Shown here: positions 48,138 through 57,546 of the stretch, piece after piece
How the letters are laid out: the number at the start of each line of letters is the position of its first letter
Numbering within the stretch: position 1 is the first letter of the stretch
Origin: Thermanaerosceptrum fracticalcis
GTDB lineage: Bacteria > Bacillota > Peptococcia > DRI-13
Assembly (NCBI RefSeq): GCF_000746025.2
Contig: NZ_CP045798.1
Span: 3,741,412-3,805,411, forward strand
DNA length: 64,000 bases
Direction of reading: 5' to 3'
Position numbers and translations under genes: made by a program
Notes under the pieces: model-generated
Seen by the model: the letters and a program-made list of their open reading frames with translations, nothing else
Database searches by the model: none
Told to the model about the DNA's origin: nothing

Positions 48138-49677
48138 TAAGGATAGAGCACTGGAACCTATAGAGTTTATACAGATGTTAAAAGCGGTTGACGATTTTTA
48201 CGGTCAACCCTTTTTATTGCTCGATTGGCAGTATGATGTGCTTTGGAATGTATATGGAACAGTGAAGGATGACGGATACAGACAATATAGATACGCTTAT
48301 CTCGAAATCCCGAAAAAAAACGGCAAGACCTCTCTCATAGCCGCAATAGCTTTATATCACTTGACATGTGATGGACCAGGCGGGCAAATATGTTGTTGCG
48401 CAGCTGATAGAGGACAAGCAGAACTTGTATATAAAGCAGCTTGCGGCATGAGGGAACAGTCAGAAGAATTGCAAGAAATATTAAAGCTAACAGACAGTAA
48501 AAAAGAAATTAAAAATACACTTACAGGTACTACGCTAAAAGTGCTTTCTGCAGAAGCATATACAAAGCACGGGCTCAACCCTACGGTTGTAATTTTCGAT
48601 GAGCTCCATGCTCAACCAAACCGTGACTTATGGGATGTCATGACATTTGGCGCAGGGGCAGCACGAAAAGAGCCACTCTGGTGGGTTATAACTACTGCTG
48701 GAGACGATCCAGATCGCAAATCAATAGGATGGGAAATACATGAGTATGCAAGAAAAGTGCGAGATGGAGAAATTTATGACCCAACCTGGTATGTAAAGAT
48801 ATATGGTGCGCCTGAAGATGCTGACATATTCGATGAAAAAACATGGTATATGGCAAATCCTTCACTTGGTAAGACAATTAGCATCGAAACCGTAAGGCAG
48901 GAGGCATTACAAGCTAGAAATAGTGAAAGTGCAGAGCGGCTATTCCGATGGTTAAGACTTAATCAATGGATAGCTGTAAAACAGGTAGGATGGCTGCCAT
49001 TAACATTGTGGGATGCAACTACCGGCAAATGGAGTAAGTCCGAGCTAATCGGCAAGCGATGTTATCCCGGGCTTGATCTATCAAGCACAACGGACTTGAC
49101 CGGATTGGTGTTGTTATTCCCGCCACAAGATGGAATAGGTGAATGGCGGTTTATATCTGAAGGCTGGATTCCTGAAGACAATATGAAAGAGCGTTCACGG
49201 CGTGACAAGGTGCCGTACGATAGATGGGTGAATGCAGGATATCTACATGCAACTCCCGGGAATGTAGTAGACTATGAATTTGTTGAAGCAAGGATTTTAC
49301 AGCTTAGTAAGCAATATAAGTTTGAATATATGGGTACCGACCCATGGAACAGCCGTATGCTGACGCAAAGGCTTGCAAAAGAAGGCTTAAATATACTGGA
49401 AATACCACAGAATATGGCGCATATGTCTCCGGCCATGAAGGAAACTGAAAGGCTTATGAGGTCGGGACAAATAACACATGAAGAAAACCCATTGGCTAGA
49501 TGGTGTTTTGGTAATGTAATTGTGGCCCAGGATGGAAACGAAAACGTAAAGCCTATGAAAAATAAATCTGTAGACCGTATAGATTTGACTGTTGCGCTTA
49601 TAAACGCAATGGCTGTAGCAATGCGGATGGAAGGGCAAACATCAGTCTACGAAACCCGTGGCGTTTTAACGGTATAA
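48127..49677 (+). CDS. terL: phage terminase large subunit
   Basis: A 516-residue packaging motor. ATPase: Walker A-like EIPKKNGKTSLIAA near 60, Walker B VVIFDELHAQ near 155 and a coupling motif VITTAGDDPD. Nuclease: CYPGLDLSSTTDLTGL near 316 with the first metal-binding Asp, and a later VDYEFVEARI. It cuts phage DNA and pumps it into the procapsid. Confidence 0.95.
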   Translation: MRHDKDRALEPIEFIQMLKAVDDFYGQPFLLLDWQYDVLWNVYGTVKDDGYRQYRYAYLEIPKKNGKTSLIAAIALYHLTCDGPGGQICCCAADRGQAELVYKAACGMREQSEELQEILKLTDSKKEIKNTLTGTTLKVLSAEAYTKHGLNPTVVIFDELHAQPNRDLWDVMTFGAGAARKEPLWWVITTAGDDPDRKSIGWEIHEYARKVRDGEIYDPTWYVKIYGAPEDADIFDEKTWYMANPSLGKTISIETVRQEALQARNSESAERLFRWLRLNQWIAVKQVGWLPLTLWDATTGKWSKSELIGKRCYPGLDLSSTTDLTGLVLLFPPQDGIGEWRFISEGWIPEDNMKERSRRDKVPYDRWVNAGYLHATPGNVVDYEFVEARILQLSKQYKFEYMGTDPWNSRMLTQRLAKEGLNILEIPQNMAHMSPAMKETERLMRSGQITHEENPLARWCFGNVIVAQDGNENVKPMKNKSVDRIDLTVALINAMAVAMRMEGQTSVYETRGVLTV

Positions 49678-49691
49678 GGCAGGTGAGGAAA

Positions 49692-49850
49692 TTGAAAATA
49701 CCTAAAATTCCTAAGCCGGATTATAATGACTTTTTGATAATCATTGGCGGATTATCGTTAGCCAAGGGGCTATACATGATATATCCGCCTTTAATGTTTA
49801 TCATTTTAGGGCTTGCATTTATCTGGCTTGGGCTGCCGGAAAGGCGGTGA
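49692..49850 (+). CDS. small two-helix membrane protein
   Basis: TTG 49692 after AGGTGAGGA opens a 52-residue product with two hydrophobic segments (DFLIIIGGLSLAKGLYMIYP and LMFIILGLAFIWLGL). Genes like this are common between terL and the portal in Firmicute phages. Role unknown. Confidence 0.65.
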   Translation: MKIPKIPKPDYNDFLIIIGGLSLAKGLYMIYPPLMFIILGLAFIWLGLPERR

Positions 49851-49855
49851 TCTAA

Positions 49856-51118
49856 TTGGGAATTCTGGCAAAAAAGTTATTAAAAAATTTTACTTTAGCT
49901 GACTGGGATAAACAAATTAAAATGGCTATCATCGGTACCCAATCCAACAGCGGGATAACGGTAAATGAGTCAACTGCCATGAGGTTTACGGCAGTTTTTG
50001 CATGCATAAGGGTACTTGCGGAGACTCTCGCATCAACGCCTATTATACTTTATAGAGACAGAAAGCCCGGGGATAAATCCAGCGGCAAAGACAGAGCAGC
50101 CGAGCACCCACTTTACGACATACTTAAAAGCGTACCAAACCGATATATGCCTTCCTTCACATTCAAAGAAACAATGATGGGGCATATTGTAACATCGGGC
50201 AACTGTTATGCTCAGATAATACGAAACAGAAGGGGACAAGTGACTGAACTCAATATCATCCCCTGGACGCAAATTGAACCTGAACAAGACACAGAAACTG
50301 GCGAAATACGCTACAAAACAAACGACAGGGGCAAAACAGTATATTTGCCGTTTGAGGAAGTGTTTCACATCCCAGGGCTTGGATTTGACGGCATAAAAGG
50401 CTACTCGCCGATACGCATGGCAATGGAAGCGGTAGGCCTTGGACTTGCTGCAGAGACGTTTGCCGCAAAATTTTATGGCCAGGGCACACATCTTGGAGGA
50501 GTACTGGAACATCCGGGCAAGCTTGGAGACCAAGCTCACAAGAACTTAAAATCTGATTTTGAAGAAAAGTATGCAGGAATATATAACTCTCACAAGGTTC
50601 CAATCCTTGAAGAAGGAATGACGTTTAAACAGCTTGGAATAAAGCCGGAAGAAGCACAGTTTATTGAAACTCGAAAGTTCCAGATTGAAGAAATCGCCCG
50701 CATATACAGGGTACCGTTGCATTTGCTTCAAAATTTGGATAGAGCTACAAACAATAATATTGAACATCAAAGTCTTGAATTTGTGATGTATACTATGCTG
50801 CCTTGGTTTGCTAGATGGGAACAGTATATAAACTTTAAGCTTCTCACCAAAGAAGAAAGACAACAAGGGTATTTTGCAGAGTTTTTAATTAATGCACTTT
50901 TACGAGGAGATACAAAGAGTAGAGCTATGATGTTACAGCTGATGAGACAAAATGGGGTATTGAATGCAGATGAGTGGAGAGAGCTTGAAAACATGAACCC
51001 ACAGGAAGGCGGCCTAGGCAAAATTTACTTCATTAACGGTGCAATGGTGCCAGTGGAGACAGCAGCGCAGCAGAAAAAGCCTAATCAGAATGGAGGTGAT
51101 AATGTAAATGAAGAATAA
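49856..51118 (+). CDS. HK97-type portal protein
   Basis: A 420-residue portal subunit that forms the DNA gate of the capsid. Typical stretches are VNESTAMRFTAVFACIRVLA, SGNCYAQIIRNRRGQVTELN and PGLGFDGIKGYSPIRMA, plus the C-terminal PLHLLQNLDRATNNNIEHQS. TTG 49856 begins six bases after the previous stop. Confidence 0.95.
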   Translation: MGILAKKLLKNFTLADWDKQIKMAIIGTQSNSGITVNESTAMRFTAVFACIRVLAETLASTPIILYRDRKPGDKSSGKDRAAEHPLYDILKSVPNRYMPSFTFKETMMGHIVTSGNCYAQIIRNRRGQVTELNIIPWTQIEPEQDTETGEIRYKTNDRGKTVYLPFEEVFHIPGLGFDGIKGYSPIRMAMEAVGLGLAAETFAAKFYGQGTHLGGVLEHPGKLGDQAHKNLKSDFEEKYAGIYNSHKVPILEEGMTFKQLGIKPEEAQFIETRKFQIEEIARIYRVPLHLLQNLDRATNNNIEHQSLEFVMYTMLPWFARWEQYINFKLLTKEERQQGYFAEFLINALLRGDTKSRAMMLQLMRQNGVLNADEWRELENMNPQEGGLGKIYFINGAMVPVETAAQQKKPNQNGGDNVNEE

Positions 51119-51851
51119 ATTCTGGAAATTTAAAGCAAAGGATGATGGTACAGCTGAGTTACTCTTATATGGTGAGATAAGCAGCTCTACCTGGTGGGGG
51201 GATGAAGTGACGCCGAAGCAATTTAAAAAAGACTTAGACGATTTGGGAGACGTTAGCGAGATTAATGTATATATCAATAGCGAAGGAGGGGATGTGTTCG
51301 CCGGGCAAGCTATTTACAGCATGTTGAAGCGACACAGAGCAACAATCAACATATATGTTGATGGTTTAGCTGCCAGTATTGCTTCAGTAATTGCTATGGT
51401 TGGAGATAAAGTTATCATGCCGAAAAATGCTATGATGATGGTCCATAACCCCTGGACCATAGCAATAGGCACTGCTGACGATTTTAGAAAACTTGCTGAT
51501 GACATGGATAAAATTAGGGAAAGCATTATCACAGTTTATACGGATAAATCCGGCATGGACCAGGACAAAATCATTGAAATGATGGACAAAGAAACCTGGA
51601 TGACAGCAGAGGAAGCCGTAAAATATGGCTTTGCAGACGAAATAGAGGAGGAAAAGCAGGTAGCCGCCAGTTTAAACGGCGGTTTTTTAATGCTTAACGG
51701 ACAGAAATTTGACCTATCAAAGTTCAAAAATCCACCAAAATTGGCGTTTCTAACACCTGAAAAACCACCCCAAAAGCACGATAATAACCTGCTTTCTCTA
51801 TTTGAAAAACAACTTTGCATAAATAAAAACTTGTTAGGAGGTATGTTTTAA
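51108..51851 (+). CDS. ClpP-like prohead protease
   Basis: A 247-residue S14-type serine protease that cleaves capsid or scaffold during head maturation. The fold shows EINVYINSEGGDVFAGQAIY, the nucleophile Ser in DGLAASIASVIAM near 89 and the catalytic His in MMMVHNPWT near 111. A variable C-terminal part extends past the protease. It overlaps the portal gene by 11 bases. Confidence 0.95.
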   Translation: MKNKFWKFKAKDDGTAELLLYGEISSSTWWGDEVTPKQFKKDLDDLGDVSEINVYINSEGGDVFAGQAIYSMLKRHRATINIYVDGLAASIASVIAMVGDKVIMPKNAMMMVHNPWTIAIGTADDFRKLADDMDKIRESIITVYTDKSGMDQDKIIEMMDKETWMTAEEAVKYGFADEIEEEKQVAASLNGGFLMLNGQKFDLSKFKNPPKLAFLTPEKPPQKHDNNLLSLFEKQLCINKNLLGGMF

Positions 51852-53086
51852 TGAACAAAGAGCAGATTTTAGCTAAAATTAAGGAACTTATGGCTAAGCA
51901 GCAGGCCCTTGTCGATAAGGCAAAAGCAGAAGACAACAGGGCATTGACCGAAGATGAGGTAAAAGATTTCAATGCATGGCAAAAAGAGATCGATAACCTG
52001 AAAGACCAGTTGGAAATTGTTGAAAAGATGCAAGCAAATGCTAATTTCATGGATCAGCCCGTAAGTAAACCGGTTATTCCAGTCGACATGAGTGTTCAAG
52101 AGCCTAAGCTTGACGATGGTGGATTCAAAAACGTAGGAGAATTTTTGCACGCTGTTAAATTTGGTGACCTGAAAGGCAGGCTTAAAGCACTTTCAACCAG
52201 CGATGTTGGCATCATGATTCCCGAACAGTTTAGCCGCAATATCATGAGGCTTGACGGAGAGGCTGAGATTGTAATGCCGCGGGCAACAAATATCCCTGCT
52301 GGCAATCCGCCTGACGCTCCGTTTACAATCCCATACTTGCAGCAGGGAGCAGACGGGGTTCTTGGCGGCATTGAGCTAACTTGGACCGGTGAAGCAAAAA
52401 CAGTTAGCAATGTAAATGACCCTGTAATAAAAGACTTGACCCTCACACCGCATGAAGTAAGCGGAATGGCAACCATAAACAACAAAACCTTGCAGAACTG
52501 GGAAGCATCTGGTTCCTTTGTTGAAAACCTGCTCCGTCAAGCCTGGATAAATGGCCGTGACATGAAATTCCTGCGCGGATCCGGTGCTGGCTGCCCTCTT
52601 GGGCTACTGAATGCGCCTGGTGCTATTAAAGTTAGCAGGGATACAGCAGCAACTATCAAATATGTTGATGCCGCTACGATGCTTGGAAGGCTGCTGCCTG
52701 AGGCACTCAACGGTGCAGTATGGGTTGCATCCATTACAGCACTGCCGACTATTGTGCAGATGGTGGATGGCAACAACAGACTCATCTTTGTTCAGGGAGA
52801 TGCAACAAGAGGCGTTCCTTCTACTTTACTTGGAATTCCGATACTTTGGACAGGGAAACAGCCTACACTGGGCAATGAGGGAGACCTTGTACTTGCAAAC
52901 TTCAGGTACTACTTGACCAAAGCAGGTTCCGGTCCGTTTGTAGCAGTATCCGAACACGTGAAGTTCACCACCAACCAGACTGTATTCAAGATTGTAGCGA
53001 ACATTGACGGCCAGCCATGGGTCAAAGATCCCTTGAAGCTCGAAGACGGCGAAACAACTGTATCGCCTTACATTATTCTGCAATAA
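51851..53086 (+). CDS. HK97-type major capsid protein
   Basis: A 411-residue capsid precursor. The first 110 residues are a coiled-coil delta/scaffold region (DEVKDFNAWQKEIDNLKDQL); the HK97 fold follows with VMPRATNIPAGNPPDAPF and the P-domain GVPSTLLGIPILWTG. Cleavage of the delta region by the protease is expected. It overlaps the protease stop by one base. Confidence 0.95.
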   Translation: MNKEQILAKIKELMAKQQALVDKAKAEDNRALTEDEVKDFNAWQKEIDNLKDQLEIVEKMQANANFMDQPVSKPVIPVDMSVQEPKLDDGGFKNVGEFLHAVKFGDLKGRLKALSTSDVGIMIPEQFSRNIMRLDGEAEIVMPRATNIPAGNPPDAPFTIPYLQQGADGVLGGIELTWTGEAKTVSNVNDPVIKDLTLTPHEVSGMATINNKTLQNWEASGSFVENLLRQAWINGRDMKFLRGSGAGCPLGLLNAPGAIKVSRDTAATIKYVDAATMLGRLLPEALNGAVWVASITALPTIVQMVDGNNRLIFVQGDATRGVPSTLLGIPILWTGKQPTLGNEGDLVLANFRYYLTKAGSGPFVAVSEHVKFTTNQTVFKIVANIDGQPWVKDPLKLEDGETTVSPYIILQ

Positions 53087-53089
53087 TAA

Positions 53090-53112
53090 AAGGCCGGATT
53101 AATTCCGGCCTT
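53090..53112 (+). terminator. hairpin after the capsid gene
   Basis: AAGGCCGGA (53090-53098) pairs with TCCGGCCTT (53104-53112). No T-run follows, so it more likely stabilises the capsid mRNA than ends transcription. Confidence 0.6.
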
Positions 53113-53146
53113 ACTCTAAAAATTGAGAATGGAGGTATAAAAAGTT

Positions 53147-53572
53147 ATGAAACCTATGTATAAAAGGGCAAAGGTAGATATAGCGCTACCTGCGCAGTCC
53201 ATAGTGAGTGCTAACGTAACCGGTGCATATTTTGGTATGCAGATGTACAATAAGGCACTGGCAGTACTGAATGTTGGGGCCATGGCAGACACAAACACTG
53301 CAAAAATTGAACTGTTACAGGCAAAAGATGCTTCCGGTACAGATGCAAAAGCCATAACAGGAGCAGAGGCAACCATTACTGCATCTGGATCAAAAACAAG
53401 CGGTTGTGCTTTTGTTGAGGTTGATGTTAGCAGTCTCGATCTTGCAAATGGCTTTGAGTATATTGCTGCTAAGGTGACAACGACCGGGACTATTGTTAGC
53501 AGTGTTGTGTTGTTACGCGGAGATGGGAGATTTGAGCCTGAGCAAGATGCAGATGCATTCGCTGCAGTATAA
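53147..53572 (+). CDS. probable phage structural protein after the capsid
   Basis: A 141-residue beta-rich protein (VDIALPAQSIVSANVTGAYF; EYIAAKVTTTGTIVSSVVLL). It occupies the place of a head decoration or accessory protein. GGAGG precedes the ATG. No family recognised with confidence. Confidence 0.65.
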   Translation: MKPMYKRAKVDIALPAQSIVSANVTGAYFGMQMYNKALAVLNVGAMADTNTAKIELLQAKDASGTDAKAITGAEATITASGSKTSGCAFVEVDVSSLDLANGFEYIAAKVTTTGTIVSSVVLLRGDGRFEPEQDADAFAAV

Positions 53573-53606
53573 GGAGGTGAAAGGGGCTTAAAACGCCCCT
53601 TTTCTC

Positions 53607-53891
53607 ATGGTAAAAGTTAAAACGCTAAAACCGGTACGCTTAAATGGGAAAAACATTGAAGCAGGGCAGATAGTTGAGATTGAAGAACAACTATTCAAGG
53701 CATGGCAAAAATTTGGGCTAGCCCGGGAGGTAAAGCCAGAAATGAAAAACAATTACTCTGACAAAATGATGGATTCACCCGTAACGAAAGCAGGTGAAAC
53801 AGATGAGTCTAAAGCTCATAACCCCACCGACGCAGGAACCGATAACCCTCCAAGAAGCAAAAAATCACCTTCGGGTAGACGGAACCGATGA
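53607..53891 (+). CDS. small phage protein overlapping the connector gene
   Basis: A 94-residue frame. The first 45 residues look structured (VKTLKPVRLNGKNIEAGQIV), the rest is hydrophilic and reads over the first 89 bases of the next gene. An AAAGGGGC/GCCCCTTTT hairpin (53582-53602) sits over its ribosome region. The useful protein may be just the first half. Confidence 0.6.
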   Translation: MVKVKTLKPVRLNGKNIEAGQIVEIEEQLFKAWQKFGLAREVKPEMKNNYSDKMMDSPVTKAGETDESKAHNPTDAGTDNPPRSKKSPSGRRNR

Positions 53892-54378
53892 GGATACTTT
53901 GATAGCCTCGCTGATTACCGCCGCCCGGGAGTATTGCGAGGGTTTTCAGAACAGGGCATACCTGACGCAGACATGGGAAATGACGCTGGATTCCTTTCCG
54001 GATATGCCGCTGAAAATACCGAAACCGCCTCTGCAAGCAGTTGATACTATCAAATACACTGACCAAGACGGCGTTGAAACCGTATTTGATGCCGCAAATT
54101 ATGTGGTTGACGCTGATTCTGAGCCCGGTAGAATAGCCCTGGGCTCTGGCGTATCCTGGCCAAAGGTGACGTTGAAGCCTATAGGTGGCGTTAAAATCAG
54201 ATTTACGGCTGGCTATGGGGAAGCTTCGGCGGTGCCGATGATGGTTAAACAGGCAATGCTCCTGCTAATCGGACATTGGTATGAGCATAGAGAAGCTGTG
54301 CTTAGCGGAACCATTACAAAAGAGATTGAATTTGCAGTCCACGCACTATTATGGACAAATAGGGTGGTGCCGGTATGA
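53803..54378 (+). CDS. head-tail connector protein (gp6-like)
   Basis: A 191-residue connector: LITPPTQEPITLQEAKNHLR, LITAAREYCEGFQNRAYLTQ, LPLKIP-type PPLQAV strand and a C-terminal GHWYEHREAV helix, the usual layout of gp6-like adaptors that dock on the portal. ATG 53803 has CAGGTGA upstream. Confidence 0.88.
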   Translation: MSLKLITPPTQEPITLQEAKNHLRVDGTDEDTLIASLITAAREYCEGFQNRAYLTQTWEMTLDSFPDMPLKIPKPPLQAVDTIKYTDQDGVETVFDAANYVVDADSEPGRIALGSGVSWPKVTLKPIGGVKIRFTAGYGEASAVPMMVKQAMLLLIGHWYEHREAVLSGTITKEIEFAVHALLWTNRVVPV

Positions 54379-54701
54379 GGGCCGGGGAGCTAAGGCATCG
54401 CATCACAATACAAAAACCAAATGGGTACACTCAAAATGCAGCCGGTGAAGATGTGCCCAACTACGCGGATTGGGTAACTGTTTGGGCAGCCGTTGAACCT
54501 CTGAAAGGAAGGGAATACCAGGAAGCCCAGAAGATGCGTGCCGAAACGTCTTACAGGATAAAACTACGTTATTTAGCCGGGATCACACCAGAAATGCAAG
54601 TTAGATTACGGGATGGAAGGCTCCTGGAGATCCAGAATGTGCTTAACATTGCTGAGCAAAACAGAGAATTGCATCTCATGTGCGTTGAGAAGGTGATGTA
54701 A
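54375..54701 (+). CDS. head closure protein (SPP1 gp16-like)
   Basis: A 108-residue beta-barrel stopper: ELRHRITIQKPNG, WVTVWAAVEPLKGREYQEAQ and MQVRLRDGRLLEIQNV. It follows the connector with a four-base overlap. Confidence 0.88.
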   Translation: MRAGELRHRITIQKPNGYTQNAAGEDVPNYADWVTVWAAVEPLKGREYQEAQKMRAETSYRIKLRYLAGITPEMQVRLRDGRLLEIQNVLNIAEQNRELHLMCVEKVM

Positions 54702-55144
54702 TGGGCATAGAGTTCACCTCTCTTGATGAATTCGAGAAAAAAATGCTCCGACTTGCTAAAAAAGAGTATCCCCAAGAGGCTAAGAAATTCATGCGGCAAC
54801 TGGCCCGGGACACCATCAAGATTGCAAAGATAAAAACACCAAAAGGCCCCACTGGTAACCTGAAACGTGGTTGGAAAGTCGGTAAACTCTATATTCGGGA
54901 TAACAGCATGAGCATTGTAGTGAAAAACATTGCGCCCCATGCCCATTTAATTGAGAAGGGTCATCAAAGAGGCCGTGTTTTTCGCACCAGGGAAGGTAAC
55001 TGGAAAACAATCAAATGGACAAAAAATGTTGCGTTTGTTCCTGGTAATGAAATGCTGGCTCCGGCCCTAAAAAAAATTGAAGTGGAGATACCACAGCGGC
55101 TAAAGAATTGGATTACTAAGATGATACAGGAGGTGGGGCTGTGA
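54701..55144 (+). CDS. HK97 gp10-like tail-completion protein
   Basis: A 147-residue protein with FEKKMLRLAKKEYPQEAKKF and IAPHAHLIEKGHQRGRVFRT, the HK97 gp10-like family that completes the head-tail junction. It starts on the last base of the previous stop. Confidence 0.85.
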   Translation: MGIEFTSLDEFEKKMLRLAKKEYPQEAKKFMRQLARDTIKIAKIKTPKGPTGNLKRGWKVGKLYIRDNSMSIVVKNIAPHAHLIEKGHQRGRVFRTREGNWKTIKWTKNVAFVPGNEMLAPALKKIEVEIPQRLKNWITKMIQEVGL

Positions 55145-55638
55145 CACTAAAAGAGATTAAAACAGTCCTATCCGATAAATTAAAGACTGCAATGCCAACA
55201 GTTAAGGTATACGCCAAAGAAGTAAAGCAGGGATTTACTAAACCTGCTTTATTTGTTGAGGCCATACCGGTAAGTACTGAGAAAAGTGTGTATTATACCG
55301 ACAAGACGATATCGGTAAAGATTAGGTACTTCTCCGAGTCTGGAGAATACCTAGATCTGGGGGAGAAAGCCGATTCCTTGATAGATTTGTTTTCTACCCC
55401 TTTAGTTGTAGGGGAAACCACTATCACAATATCTAATACCAACAGTGAGATAATTTCAGGCGAAGAAAACGACTACTTGGACTTTAGTTTCGATTTGAGT
55501 TATACAGAATGGGCTGAAGTCTTGGAAAAAGTTAATGTAAACGGTGAAACAGTATTTATGCTTCCGGATGAAGCAGCCGGATATACTCAAGATGCAATTT
55601 CTTTGATAGAGGAATTAAACTTAAACCTTAACGAATAG
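55141..55638 (+). CDS. phage tail terminator-like protein
   Basis: A 165-residue protein with EIKTVLSDKLKTAMPTVKVY and PALFVEAIPVSTEKSVYYTD, like the tail-terminator family (DUF6838) placed before the sheath gene in PBSX-type phages. GTG 55141 has GGAGGTGG upstream. Confidence 0.75.
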   Translation: MTLKEIKTVLSDKLKTAMPTVKVYAKEVKQGFTKPALFVEAIPVSTEKSVYYTDKTISVKIRYFSESGEYLDLGEKADSLIDLFSTPLVVGETTITISNTNSEIISGEENDYLDFSFDLSYTEWAEVLEKVNVNGETVFMLPDEAAGYTQDAISLIEELNLNLNE

Positions 55639-55656
55639 GGAATAGGAGGGATAAAG

Positions 55657-56718
55657 ATGGGGCTTCCCCAGGTAATTATACAGTTTCAGACTTTGGCTGC
55701 ATCGGCAGTTCAACGGAGCCAGCGGGGTATTGTAGCGCTGATTATAAAAGATGATACGGATACAACCTTTGATACTAAAGTCTACACCAGTGTTGATGAG
55801 ATCGATGCTGCTGACTGGACTGCCACAAATAAGGATTACATCGAAAAGGCGTTTCTAGGCACTCCTACTAAGGTGATTGTTGAGCGATTGGCTACAGCGG
55901 CTACTGATTATAACGCCGCCCTGATCAGGTTGAAGAACAAAAAGTGGAACTACTTAGCCATTCCAGGAATTGCTTCCGCAGATGTTGCGGCCATATCCAC
56001 TTGGATTAAAACGGAACGAGACACCAATAAGAAAACCTTTAAGGCTGTTCTGCCTAATTCGGTCAGCGACCACGAGGGGATCATCAACTTTGCAACAGAC
56101 AATATCAAAGTTGGTGATAAGACTTACATAGCAGCGGAGTATTGCGCTCGTATTGCTGGGATCCTGGCTGGGTTGCCTTTTACCCGCTCGGCCACTTACT
56201 ATGCTCTTCCAGAGGTTGAAAGCATCACAGAATCTGCTGATCCTGATGCCGACATTGATGCCGGCAAGCTAATTTTGGTGAATGATGGCGCCAAAATAAA
56301 GATTGGCCGGGGAGTAAACTCTTTGACTACTTTCGCGCCAACGAAGTCCTCACAATTCTCTAAAATTAAGATCATTGAGGCCGTGGACTTGGTTCGGGAT
56401 GATATCCGGGATACATTTGACGGGGAGTATGTAGGCAAAGTAATAAACAATTATGATAACAAGATTCTCTTCTTGGCTGCTGTGAATGCCTATTTCCGGT
56501 CCTTGGCCGCCGATGATATCCTGGATCGCAACTATGACAACAAGGCTGAGATTGATATTGATGCTCAAAAAATCTATCTTCAAAGCCAGGGAGTGGATAC
56601 TTCAATCATGACAGACCAGGAAATTAAGGAGTACAATACCGGGTCCAAGGTATTTGCCAAAGCATCTGTCAAATTTGTGGACGCTATGGAAGACTTGACC
56701 TTTACGGTCAATATGTAG
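55657..56718 (+). CDS. tail sheath protein (XkdK-like)
   Basis: A 353-residue contractile sheath subunit: the N-terminal VIIQFQTLAASAVQRSQRGIV, a central ALIRLKNKKWNYLAIPGIAS and C-terminal NNYDNKILFLAAVNAYFRSL. It shows the tail is contractile (myovirus-like). AGGAGG precedes the ATG. Confidence 0.94.
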   Translation: MGLPQVIIQFQTLAASAVQRSQRGIVALIIKDDTDTTFDTKVYTSVDEIDAADWTATNKDYIEKAFLGTPTKVIVERLATAATDYNAALIRLKNKKWNYLAIPGIASADVAAISTWIKTERDTNKKTFKAVLPNSVSDHEGIINFATDNIKVGDKTYIAAEYCARIAGILAGLPFTRSATYYALPEVESITESADPDADIDAGKLILVNDGAKIKIGRGVNSLTTFAPTKSSQFSKIKIIEAVDLVRDDIRDTFDGEYVGKVINNYDNKILFLAAVNAYFRSLAADDILDRNYDNKAEIDIDAQKIYLQSQGVDTSIMTDQEIKEYNTGSKVFAKASVKFVDAMEDLTFTVNM

Positions 56719-56731
56719 GAGGTGTTGAGAC

Positions 56732-57175
56732 GTGGGAAAACTGAGAGGTAATCAGCAACTGTCAGGAAGCTGGGGGCAACTCTGGTGGAACGGAGAATTG
56801 ATTATAGAAGTTGAAAGCTTTGAAGCCAAAGTTACTGCTAACAGGGAAGATGTAGCTATTGGCATGGATGTCGACAGCAAAATAACCAGCTTGAAAGGGG
56901 AAGGCAGCTTCAAGATAAAGAAAGTTTATACCAGAGGAATTGACAAGATGCTGGCCAGCTGGGTCAGGGGAGAAGATCCAAGGGCCCAATTGGTTGGCAA
57001 GCTGAGCGATCCTGATGCTGTAGGAAAACAAACCGAGCGAGTTGTTTTTAACAATGTCTGGTTTAACGAAATAACCCTGATGCAGTTTGAAAAAGGACAA
57101 AAACTGGAACGGGAATTTCCGTTTGGATTCACGCCGAGCGATGTGGAGTTTCCCGACAAAATTGAGGTGAGATAA
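56732..57175 (+). CDS. tail tube protein (XkdM-like)
   Basis: A 147-residue tube subunit: GSWGQLWWNGELIIEVESFE, LKGEGSFKIKKVYTRGIDKM and FEKGQKLEREFPFGFTPSDV. GTG 56732 follows AGGAGGTG. It overlaps the chaperone gene by one base. Confidence 0.92.
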   Translation: MGKLRGNQQLSGSWGQLWWNGELIIEVESFEAKVTANREDVAIGMDVDSKITSLKGEGSFKIKKVYTRGIDKMLASWVRGEDPRAQLVGKLSDPDAVGKQTERVVFNNVWFNEITLMQFEKGQKLEREFPFGFTPSDVEFPDKIEVR

Positions 57176-57546
57176 TGGACAAAAAGAAGCTTACTATCAA
57201 AGATTTAATAGCAAAGAAAGAGGCGATTAAGGACCAAAGCAAAATCCTGCAGCTTTATGTAAAATCTTTAGATGGGCTTATTACTATCCAGAAGCCATCC
57301 AGGCAACTTTGTTTAGATGCTATTGAGATGGGTAATGCCGAAGGGGATGCCTATCTAGTCTATAATTCGGTAGTGGAACCAAATCTGAAAGATAAGGAGC
57401 TGCAGGATGCTTTTGGTTGCGTATCCCCGCTAGATATTGTTGAGGCTATTTTCGAACCTGGAGAAATAGTCTCTATTGCTAAAGAGTGTCTGGTCTTTGC
57501 CGGTTATGGAGATAATGTCAAACTGGTAGATGAAATAAAAAACTGA
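57175..57546 (+). CDS. tail assembly chaperone, short form (XkdN-like)
   Basis: A 123-residue protein that coats the tape measure during tail assembly, the G-type product. It has LTIKDLIAKKEAIKDQSKIL and SPLDIVEAIFEPGEIVSIAK. The last sense codons ATA AAA AAC contain the slippery heptamer, so a share of ribosomes should shift to make the long form. Confidence 0.9.
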   Translation: MDKKKLTIKDLIAKKEAIKDQSKILQLYVKSLDGLITIQKPSRQLCLDAIEMGNAEGDAYLVYNSVVEPNLKDKELQDAFGCVSPLDIVEAIFEPGEIVSIAKECLVFAGYGDNVKLVDEIKN

